The position numbers and the translations under genes are program-made. Positions 1 through 5,648 of a DNA stretch of 5,648 bases are shown one piece after another; within the stretch, counting starts at the first letter, position 1, and each line of letters begins with the position of its first letter. The DNA comes from Actinomycetota bacterium. Its GTDB lineage: Bacteria; Actinomycetota; Humimicrobiia; Humimicrobiales; Humimicrobiaceae. The notes beneath the pieces were generated by a model that ran no database searches, was not told the origin of the DNA, and saw only the letters and a list, made by a program, of their open reading frames with translations. Location of the stretch: NCBI GenBank assembly GCA_015711775.1, contig JACVJB010000086.1:1-5648 (forward strand), in the 5' to 3' direction.

Positions 1-1042
1 TGATTATTGTTGTATGAAGCGACTGATACATATTGAATTTTGGATTGGCAACATAGTCCTTGAAGCGTCCTGGAACCGGCTTCCATATAGAATGAATAAC
101 GCCAAGAACAGCATAGCAGCTTTTAACATCCTCGACAATTATCCTGATGGCAATTAAGTCATATATGTCGTCAAGGCTCCTGTTTTGCTGGGTAATTTTA
201 TTATAAATGCTGTAAAAGCCTTTGCTTCTTCCGCTTATTTCTGCAGGAATATTAACTTCTTTGAGCTTCTCGGCAACTATTTTTATAGCATCATCTATCT
301 GTACTTGTCTTTGCTTAATCTTTTCCTTCACCATTTCCTTAATTTTCATATACTGCTTGCTGTACAGGGCTTCAAAGCTTAAATCTTCAAGCTCTGATTT
401 TATCTGATGAATTCCCAGCCTGTGGGCTATAGGGGCATAAACTTCAAGGGTTTCTATTGCCTTAAGCGTCTTTTTTTCTTTGCTGAGGTAAGACAATGTC
501 CTCATATTGTGAAGGCGATCCGCAAGCTTAATTACAATTATCCTGATGTCTTCCGACATAGCTATAATCATTTTACGCAGGTTTTCAACCTGCTTTTCTT
601 CCCTGCTGGAAAAAACTATCTTGTCAAGCTTTGTGACGCCATTAATGATGTTTGCTATCGTGACTCCGAATTCCTTGACTACTTTTTCATAAGTATAATC
701 TGTATCCTCTATAAGGTCATGAAGAATCGCGCCCACAATTGAAGTCTGGTCAAGCTCAATATCTGCTAGAATTGACGCAACTTCAAGCGGGTGTACGACA
801 AAGGGCTCACCTGATTTTCGAAGCTGGTTCTCATGATGCTTCTTAGCAACCGCATAGGCTTTGTCGAGAAGTTTTATGTCAAACTTTTTATTGCATTTTT
901 TTATCTTATCAATAAGCCTGTCATAATAAATGTCGGGGTCAGCGTTTAGCCTGGCGGGTGAAGCATCAATGCTGCCTTCATTAACAACTGTGGCAGTTTC
1001 AGTATTTATTTCATCTTTCAGTTTATTGTTTACAGGAGTCAT
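1..1042 (-). CDS. rel: Bifunctional (p)ppGpp synthetase/hydrolase, RelA/SpoT family (3' end outside the window)
   Basis: Makes and hydrolyses (p)ppGpp, the stringent-response alarmone, in the cytoplasm. The window shows 347 residues without a stop; the gene continues past the left edge, so the end of the synthetase domain and any TGS/ACT domains are not seen. The N-terminal HD hydrolase domain has R75, H84, the H108-D109 pair, E112-D113, D175 and N179. All sit at a constant +31 offset from the known catalytic residues of the Streptococcus dysgalactiae enzyme as I recall them. The synthetase domain begins near residue 270 with R272, K274, D295, the RFKD motif (326-329) and Y339 in NMYQSLHTT. 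RFKD is typical of bifunctional Rel rather than synthetase-only RelA (ExDD). Residue 275 is Gly where His is common (GRPKH). About 31 extra polar residues precede the usual N-terminus. The ATG at 1042 is chosen because a TAA lies two codons upstream and no other ATG, GTG or TTG precedes the HD core. It lies 44 bp after recJ. Confidence 0.95.
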   Translation of the reverse strand, partial: MTPVNNKLKDEINTETATVVNEGSIDASPARLNADPDIYYDRLIDKIKKCNKKFDIKLLDKAYAVAKKHHENQLRKSGEPFVVHPLEVASILADIELDQTSIVGAILHDLIEDTDYTYEKVVKEFGVTIANIINGVTKLDKIVFSSREEKQVENLRKMIIAMSEDIRIIVIKLADRLHNMRTLSYLSKEKKTLKAIETLEVYAPIAHRLGIHQIKSELEDLSFEALYSKQYMKIKEMVKEKIKQRQVQIDDAIKIVAEKLKEVNIPAEISGRSKGFYSIYNKITQQNRSLDDIYDLIAIRIIVEDVKSCYAVLGVIHSIWKPVPGRFKDYVANPKFNMYQSLHTTII

Positions 1043-1049
1043 GCCTTAA

Positions 1050-1055
1050 ATTATA
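1050..1055 (-). promoter_or_regulatory. Possible -10 element (TATAAT) just upstream of rel
   Basis: A perfect TATAAT on the minus strand lies 7 nt before the rel ATG. Transcription from it would start at or very near the ATG, giving a leaderless message. This fits the lack of a properly spaced Shine-Dalgarno: the only candidate, AAGG, ends one base before the ATG. No good -35 box is visible 16-18 nt upstream, and TATAAT is common by chance in AT-rich DNA. The call is tentative; rel may instead be read from the upstream operon transcript. Confidence 0.25.
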
Positions 1056-1086
1056 TATTATTGGGCAAAATTTTCACACAGGGATA

Positions 1087-2889
1087 TTATCTGCTAAGTT
1101 TTAAATCCTGGATTACTATCTGCAGACAGTCTGAGGGCGACATATTCAGATAAAATAAAATATCAATATTTTTATCTGTTAAATTTTTACACTCTCCTGC
1201 CGCCTGACTTTCAGGAAAATTAAAAAAAACTGCATCTGTTTCTTTAGTCCCGTTTTGCAGTTTTAAAAGTAGATGGGCGCCGGACTTGTTTAGGCTCTGC
1301 GTGGCAACTTTGCAATTTTTAGTTAAAAACAGGGGTTTTTCATTACCGGTGCCGAAAGGTTCCATCTTTTTTAAATCCTCAAACAGTTTCAGGTTTATTT
1401 CGCCTAAATCAAGCTCAAGGTCATAATAGAATTTCTTTGCAGTATCCAGAGCCTTAAGCTGTGCATTTCCGCCTGTTATTTCAGCCCTGAAACTATCAAA
1501 ACAATCCTTTTGCATGGTTATGCCGCATGCCATGCTGTGACCCCCATATTTAATGAAATAATGGCTGCAGGCGCTTAGGCTTTTATGCAGATCAAAACCG
1601 TCAATACTTCTTCCTGAACCTTTTAAAATGCCGTCATTGTTCTTAAACAGTATCACAGGAATATTGAACTTTTTTACTATTTGGGAAGCGACAATTCCAA
1701 GCACTCCTTCATGCCAGTCATCTGAGTACTCAATAAATATTTTTTTATTCTTAACAATATCTTCAAAATCATAACTGCCGCATATCTGAAGAAATATTTT
1801 CTGCTGTATTTCGCGCCTGGTTTTATTAAAACCCTCAAGATCACTTACAATTTTATCAAGATTGCCTTTATCCTGCTCTGTTATTTTTTTGCTGCTGCAG
1901 GTAAGAAGGTTAATGCTGTTTAGCGCATTTTTTATCCTTCCGGACGCATTTAACCTTGGAGCTATAACAAAGCCTATATCATATACGTTAAAATTTTCTT
2001 TTTTTGTCTTAAAGGCTGAAGCAATTATTTTCTGCAGCCCCTTATGTGTGGTGTTTTTAAGAATATCAAGGCCGTACTTTACAATCACCCTGTTTTCACC
2101 GGTAATCGGCATGACATCCGCAACTGTTGCTATTGCGACAAGATCAAGCATCTCCTTGAGATATCCGCCGGGAAATTTTTTCTTTATTCTTTGGTTAAAT
2201 AATCTGAGCGCATAAACTATAAATTTAAAAACAACTCCTGCACCGCTTAAATGCATGAAAGGGTATTTGCTGCCTTCAAGCCTCGGGTTAACAATTATAT
2301 ATTTCCCGCCTTCTTTTGATTGCGGAAGGGGTTTCTCCTGCCTTACAGGCTCATGATGGTCAAATATTATAACATCGACTCCGCACTTGCTGCTTTCAAC
2401 AAATTCTCTGACTTCAAATGCATTTGTCCCGCAGTCAACACATATGATGAGATTGCAGTCGGCCCTCTGAGCAATGTCTTTTACAAAAGAAATATTTATA
2501 TCATATCCGTTTTTAAACCTGTCAGGAATAAAAAAGTCAACCTCAAATCCTGCTTTTTTTAAGAAGTTATAAAGAATTGCAGTACTGATTATTCCATCAG
2601 CATCATAATCGCCATAAATGATTATCTTCTGTTTTTTTTTCCTGGCAGCATTTAATCTGTTAAACGCATCTTTTATATTTGGAAGAAAATTTATTTTTTC
2701 ATCATGAAGAAGGGAAAGCTCAGGTTTTATAAACCCTGAGATGGAGTCCTCATCATTGTATCCCCTTGCCGCCAGCAGCTTTATAAGTGTTTCTGAGCAT
2801 TTAAGATTTTCTGCAAGTGAAGTAATAGCAGATTCTTTAAGGACCCCCGATTTTTTTTCTTCCCTTTTTATCCATTTGTTTGGGGCCAT
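1087..2889 (-). CDS. recJ: Single-stranded-DNA-specific 5'-3' exonuclease RecJ
   Basis: Degrades single-stranded DNA 5' to 3' in recombinational repair and mismatch processing; a cytoplasmic metal-dependent nuclease of the DHH superfamily. Its 600 residues are close to the usual length (E. coli 577). The DHH domain shows YGDYDADG (92-99, with D94, D96, D98), VDCGTN (151-156), the signature DHH (177-179), SGAG (215-218) and ATVADVMP (254-261, D258). APRLNASGR (310-318) follows. The DHHA1 domain shows DWHEGVLGIVASQ (391-403), GSGRS (424-428) and GGH (449-451). EPFGTGN (510-516) begins the C-terminal OB-type region. All expected metal-binding motifs are present, so it should be active. The ATG overlaps the secF stop by one base (TAATG) and has no clear Shine-Dalgarno, suggesting translational coupling. 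An A9 run encodes Lys84-86, just before motif I, and an A8 run lies near codons 11-13; both keep the reading frame. Confidence 0.97.
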   Translation of the reverse strand: MAPNKWIKREEKKSGVLKESAITSLAENLKCSETLIKLLAARGYNDEDSISGFIKPELSLLHDEKINFLPNIKDAFNRLNAARKKKQKIIIYGDYDADGIISTAILYNFLKKAGFEVDFFIPDRFKNGYDINISFVKDIAQRADCNLIICVDCGTNAFEVREFVESSKCGVDVIIFDHHEPVRQEKPLPQSKEGGKYIIVNPRLEGSKYPFMHLSGAGVVFKFIVYALRLFNQRIKKKFPGGYLKEMLDLVAIATVADVMPITGENRVIVKYGLDILKNTTHKGLQKIIASAFKTKKENFNVYDIGFVIAPRLNASGRIKNALNSINLLTCSSKKITEQDKGNLDKIVSDLEGFNKTRREIQQKIFLQICGSYDFEDIVKNKKIFIEYSDDWHEGVLGIVASQIVKKFNIPVILFKNNDGILKGSGRSIDGFDLHKSLSACSHYFIKYGGHSMACGITMQKDCFDSFRAEITGGNAQLKALDTAKKFYYDLELDLGEINLKLFEDLKKMEPFGTGNEKPLFLTKNCKVATQSLNKSGAHLLLKLQNGTKETDAVFFNFPESQAAGECKNLTDKNIDILFYLNMSPSDCLQIVIQDLKLSR

Positions 2890-2891
2890 TA
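2887..2891 (-). promoter_or_regulatory. secF/recJ stop-start overlap (TAATG)
   Basis: The secF TAA stop and the recJ ATG share one A. The 25 nt upstream of the ATG are A/T-rich and contain no recognisable Shine-Dalgarno sequence. Ribosomes finishing secF probably restart on recJ, which would tie RecJ synthesis to SecF translation. The overlap is seen directly; coupling is inferred. Confidence 0.7.
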
Positions 2892-3947
2892 TTTTACTTT
2901 ATATTTCGGAAATCTTTTGTTCCATGCTATAAGTATGGGGGCACCTACAAATATGGAGGAATATGTTCCGCTGATAACGCCAACAAGCAGTCCGTATGCA
3001 AAGTCTTTTAAGGTTTCATTGCCTATTATTAAAAGAATAATAACAGGGAAAATTGTCGTCGCAGTAGTGGTAAGGGATCTTACAAGTATTTTATTTATGG
3101 AATAATTAATTATAACAGGGAAACTATCCTGCTTGTTTATTCTAAGCTCCTCGCGCATCCTGTCAAAAATAACTATTGCATCGCTTAAAGAATAGCCAAG
3201 TATTGTCAGCATAACTGCAATCGAGGTTGTATTAAACTCCCTCTGGGCAATTACATAAAAACTGAGTATCAGGAGTATATCATGAAGAAGCTCAATTATT
3301 GCAACAACTGCAAACCGTACCGAAAACCTTATCCATACATAAATTAAAATGCCTACAAGGCTTATTGCAACAGCAATTAATGCATTTCTGGTAATCGTCC
3401 TGGAAAATCCGGGGGCAACATTTCTGTCCTGTATGAGCGGTCGCTCTATTCCAATTTTTTCGTCAAGAGTGTCCAGTATCAAATTTTTCTGTTCATCAGT
3501 TAAAGGCGTTGTCCTGATTATATAACGATCTGTTTCAGTGTTCTGCAGTATTGCTTTTCCATAGCCCATACTTTCCATTTCCTGCCTGAGTTCGGTAATG
3601 GAAGTGCTTTGCTTGAACTTTATCTCCATAAGGTTTCCGCCCAGAAAATCAATTCCAAAATTGAAACCCTTTGTAAAAAAGAAAATTATTCCAACAATTA
3701 TCAGAACCGTTGTAACCAGTATCCAGTACCTGTTTTTGCCTACAAAATCATATCTTATGGAACTGTCCAAGGCATATATGCTTTTAACTGCAGATAAATT
3801 TTCCGGCAATGAGGCAGTATTTTTCTGAGCACCATTTACAACCCTATTTTTATCACTGGCGCTTAAAGATTGCTGTAAATCCCTGACCTGTTTTGCGCCG
3901 GGATATTTTTTTTCTTTCTTTTTTTGAGATTTTTTACGGGATACCAA
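2889..3947 (-). CDS. secF: Protein translocase subunit SecF, TTG start, with basic N-terminal extension
   Basis: Membrane subunit that pairs with SecD and uses the proton motive force to help complete protein export through SecYEG. It has 352 residues (E. coli 323). The six expected membrane segments lie near residues 75-93, 186-205, 211-231, 239-261, 288-308 and 317-341, with the extracytoplasmic P4 domain between the first two. Family motifs are DFVGK (67-71), GIDFLGG (98-104), GYSLSDAIVIFDRMREE (251-267) and the TTTATT region (293-298). D256, and probably R290, match residues linked to proton movement in the Thermus SecDF structure. The first 62 residues are extra compared with typical SecF and are Lys-rich (KKSQKKKEKK, 5-14); they should lie in the cytoplasm. 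The TTG start is supported by AAGGAG 6 nt upstream and by direct abutment to the secD stop; the next Met (107) is past the first membrane segment. Runs of A8, A7 and A6 fall in the first 15 codons. Confidence 0.95.
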   Translation of the reverse strand: MVSRKKSQKKKEKKYPGAKQVRDLQQSLSASDKNRVVNGAQKNTASLPENLSAVKSIYALDSSIRYDFVGKNRYWILVTTVLIIVGIIFFFTKGFNFGIDFLGGNLMEIKFKQSTSITELRQEMESMGYGKAILQNTETDRYIIRTTPLTDEQKNLILDTLDEKIGIERPLIQDRNVAPGFSRTITRNALIAVAISLVGILIYVWIRFSVRFAVVAIIELLHDILLILSFYVIAQREFNTTSIAVMLTILGYSLSDAIVIFDRMREELRINKQDSFPVIINYSINKILVRSLTTTATTIFPVIILLIIGNETLKDFAYGLLVGVISGTYSSIFVGAPILIAWNKRFPKYKVK

Positions 3948-5228
3948 CTATTTCTCCTTGATAACTTTATCCTGCAGTTTAAGCATTTGTGATTTCCTTA
4001 TGCCCATAAACCCGGGTGTAACAGCACGCCAGTTCACTATTAAGAACAGTATTGCCCTTACAAGAATTATTGCAGTAAACATGCTTATAACAACACCAAT
4101 TGCAAGCGTTACAGCAAATCCTCTTATGGGACCAGTGCCAAAACGGTAAAGCGCAGCAGCAGTAATAAGGGTTGTTATATTTGCATCTATAATTGCCTTT
4201 AAGGCATTCCTGAAGCCCTCTGTAAAGGCAACATATTTGCTTTTACCTTTTATTATTTCCTCTTTTATCCTTGCAAATATAAGAACATTTGCATCAACAG
4301 CAATACCTATTGTAAGGACAACGCCGGCAATGCCGGGAAGGGTCAGCGGGGTCTTTAATGCTGCCAGTATGCCCCAGAAGATAATAACATACACTGAGAG
4401 GGCAATTACTGAAATTGCTCCAAGCCCCCTGAAAAGCCCTAACATCAAAAGCGCAATCAGCGCAAATCCTATTATTCCGGCAAAAAGGCTCTGCTGTATT
4501 GAATCCTTTCCAAGCGTAGGGCCTATGGTCTGACTCTCCTGTATCTCCAGATTTACCGGCAGGGCTCCGGTCTGCAGAACAAGAGCAATATCTTTTGCTT
4601 CATCAAGAGTGGGGATACCCTCAATTACCGCATCTCCCGATATTGCCTGTCTTATATTGGGCGCTGATTTCATTTCCCCGTCAAGAACTATTGCAAGCCT
4701 TTTTCCCACATTGTCTGCAGTAATTTTACCGAATAATTCCTGACCCTCAGACGTAAAAGACATAGTTACAACAATCTGGCCGTTCGGGTCATATCCCGCC
4801 TGGGCCTTTGACAACTTATCGCCTGTCATAAGCACAGGTCCAACTACCGGATTATCATTTTCATCAATGGATTCAAGTATTTTAAATTCAAGCTGGGCAG
4901 TCTTGCCAATGAGATCAATTGCGCGCTCCGGGTCATCAACGCCTGGAAGCTGCACAATGATATTGCGGTTGTAATCTCTTGTGACAAGAGGTTCCGAAAT
5001 TCCAAGCTGGTCTATTCTGTTTAATATAATCAGTTGAGCTTTGTCAAGAGATTCATCTGTTACTTCCTGTGAACCGCTTTCAACAGGCTTTAGTATTATC
5101 TGTGTTCCGCCTTCAAGATCAAGCCCGAGTTTTATTGAAGACTGGAAGGGATAGATATAATAAAAGCAAACTCCCAATATTGCCAAAAAAACTATTAATA
5201 TTACTATGTTTGTTGTTTTGCTTCTCAT
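3948..5228 (-). CDS. secD: Protein translocase subunit SecD
   Basis: Membrane partner of SecF in the SecDF complex, which pulls exported proteins through SecYEG using the proton gradient. It has 426 residues, the compact form seen in many Gram-positive-type bacteria; E. coli SecD is 615 because of a larger extracytoplasmic part. The first membrane segment is near 7-27, followed by LGLDLEGG (34-41), the P1 domain with RIDQLGISEP (71-80) and LPGVDDPERA (94-103), and the P1 head region to about 240. Five more membrane segments lie near 246-266, 269-290, 297-318, 345-363 and 368-398. AVDANVLIFARIKEE (310-324) carries D312, matching the conserved Asp (E. coli D519) implicated in proton transfer. 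GPIRGFAVTLAIG (366-378) closes the signature. The ATG at 5228 has only a weak Shine-Dalgarno (GGA); a TAG five codons upstream rules out a longer protein. It follows yajC after 123 bp and abuts secF. Confidence 0.97.
   Translation of the reverse strand: MRSKTTNIVILIVFLAILGVCFYYIYPFQSSIKLGLDLEGGTQIILKPVESGSQEVTDESLDKAQLIILNRIDQLGISEPLVTRDYNRNIIVQLPGVDDPERAIDLIGKTAQLEFKILESIDENDNPVVGPVLMTGDKLSKAQAGYDPNGQIVVTMSFTSEGQELFGKITADNVGKRLAIVLDGEMKSAPNIRQAISGDAVIEGIPTLDEAKDIALVLQTGALPVNLEIQESQTIGPTLGKDSIQQSLFAGIIGFALIALLMLGLFRGLGAISVIALSVYVIIFWGILAALKTPLTLPGIAGVVLTIGIAVDANVLIFARIKEEIIKGKSKYVAFTEGFRNALKAIIDANITTLITAAALYRFGTGPIRGFAVTLAIGVVISMFTAIILVRAILFLIVNWRAVTPGFMGIRKSQMLKLQDKVIKEK
3954..3959 (-). promoter_or_regulatory. 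Shine-Dalgarno of secF, inside the secD 3' end
   Basis: AAGGAG on the minus strand is followed by 6 nt (AAATAG, which includes the secD stop) and then TTG. The strong match and good spacing decide the unusual TTG start of secF. The same bases encode the last residues of SecD (Lys-Glu-Lys), so the two genes are physically locked together. Confidence 0.85.
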
Positions 5229-5351
5229 AATCCGCGCAATCTAAAACAATACTGAATTTACTAAGATTTTTATATTATGAATTCAACTATTTATATTTTA
5301 CCTTAAGGATAACCTTTACATGAGCAACTTTAATAAATGCGCATTTTCCTG
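5229..5351 (-). other. yajC-secD intergenic spacer with small palindromes
   Basis: This 123-bp AT-rich spacer is the largest non-coding stretch in the window and holds no ORF of note. It contains a perfect 12-bp palindrome (AAATGCGCATTT, 5335-5346), 5 bp past the yajC stop, and CCTTAAGG (5301-5308) next to another CCTT, which allows a weak 4-bp hairpin. No GC-rich stem followed by a T run is seen, so there is no clear terminator. The best promoter-like match, TTGAAT-N17-TAGTAA (5258-5286), is weak. It could hold a secondary promoter for secDF-recJ. Confidence 0.4.
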
Positions 5352-5648
5352 CTACATTTTATTTTGCGTATCAACACTGCCCTGCGAAGTTACCACCTTT
5401 GAAATTGCACTTTTTGCAATTTTTACATCCACGCCACCGGCGATTGTTATAATTATGCTGTCTTCACGTACGTCCTTTATCCTTCCATAAAAACCGCCTA
5501 TGGTAACAATTTCATCGCCCCTTCTTAAATTGCCCATTAAATCCTGTGCCTTTTTGGATCTCATCCTCTGTGGCCTGATTAAAAGGAAATAAAATGCTAC
5601 AGCAAGAACTGCAAGCCATATCCATGTACCGTAATTTGCAAAAACGGC
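5352..5648 (-). CDS. yajC: Preprotein translocase subunit YajC (5' end outside the window)
   Basis: Small single-span membrane protein that associates with SecDF and the Sec translocon; its exact role is not settled. The last 98 residues are visible. They contain one membrane segment (visible residues 9-24, rich in W, L, A, V, F), then the family signature FLLIRPQR (21-28), a basic stretch, and RRGDEIVTIGGFYGRI (42-57), with a beta-rich C-terminal domain. The reading frame is open to the right edge, so the true start lies outside the window. The ATG at 5564 is an internal Met inside RPQRMR and would delete the membrane anchor; it is not the start. The tail (about residues 88-98) is short and polar. 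In many bacteria yajC lies upstream of secD, often after tgt, as its place here suggests. Length and motif agree with YajC, with no sign of decay. Confidence 0.93.
   Translation of the reverse strand, partial: AVFANYGTWIWLAVLAVAFYFLLIRPQRMRSKKAQDLMGNLRRGDEIVTIGGFYGRIKDVREDSIIITIAGGVDVKIAKSAISKVVTSQGSVDTQNKM

Noticed and set aside
185..742. Plus-strand open frames of 61-111 codons
   Set aside because: They lie antisense to the conserved HD and synthetase domains of rel, have no recognisable product and no ribosome binding site context. They are shadows of rel.
1043..1086. Terminator between recJ and rel
   Set aside because: Only an AAAATTTT self-complementary run is present; no stable stem-loop with a downstream T tract, so read-through into rel is likely.
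1862..2932. Plus-strand open frames opposite recJ and the secF 3' end
   Set aside because: The minus strand carries a full-length RecJ with every catalytic motif; the plus-strand translations show no family resemblance.
3906..3935. T-rich stretch on the plus strand as an intrinsic terminator
   Set aside because: There is no GC-rich stem before it, and it lies inside the coding start of secF, where it is explained by Lys codons on the other strand.
3598..4533. Plus-strand open frames opposite secF and secD
   Set aside because: Their hydrophobic look comes from the complement of membrane-segment codons in secF and secD; no independent coding evidence.
5258..5286. Promoter TTGAAT-N17-TAGTAA for secD
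   Set aside because: Spacing is ideal, but the -10 matches only 3 of 6 bases and lacks the final T; matches this weak are expected by chance in AT-rich DNA.

Overview
This window is a housekeeping segment of a bacterial chromosome, AT-rich by eye. All of its genes lie on the minus strand. In transcription order (right to left) they are yajC (5' end beyond the right edge), secD, secF, recJ, and a long RelA/SpoT-family gene that runs off the left edge. No mobile element, CRISPR array, tRNA, rRNA or riboswitch is visible, and no stretch over 300 bases lacks a gene.

Layout: 5352-5648 holds the C-terminal part of YajC. A 123-bp spacer (5229-5351) follows. SecD (3948-5228) and SecF (2889-3947) abut with no gap: secF starts at TTG directly after the secD TAG stop, and its Shine-Dalgarno lies inside the last secD codons. 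secF and recJ (1087-2889) share one base in a TAATG stop/start. A 44-bp gap separates recJ from rel (1-1042).

Functionally, yajC-secD-secF is the accessory part of the Sec translocon, which uses the proton motive force to help pull secreted proteins across the membrane. RecJ is a 5'-3' single-strand DNA exonuclease of recombination and repair. Rel makes and degrades (p)ppGpp, the stringent-response alarmone. The tight junctions suggest one transcript for at least secD-secF-recJ, although the products belong to three different processes.

The order secD/secF - recJ - (apt) - rel is the arrangement known from Bacillus, Clostridia and related lineages, so the window probably comes from a Firmicutes-like or other Terrabacteria-type anaerobe, possibly an uncultured one. 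The sequence does not allow a closer placement. apt, usual between recJ and rel in those genomes, is absent here. I see no evidence of a new biological system. The points worth a second look are the TTG start and lysine-rich N-terminal extension of SecF, the poly(A) tracts in secF and recJ, the missing apt, and the unusual start region of rel.
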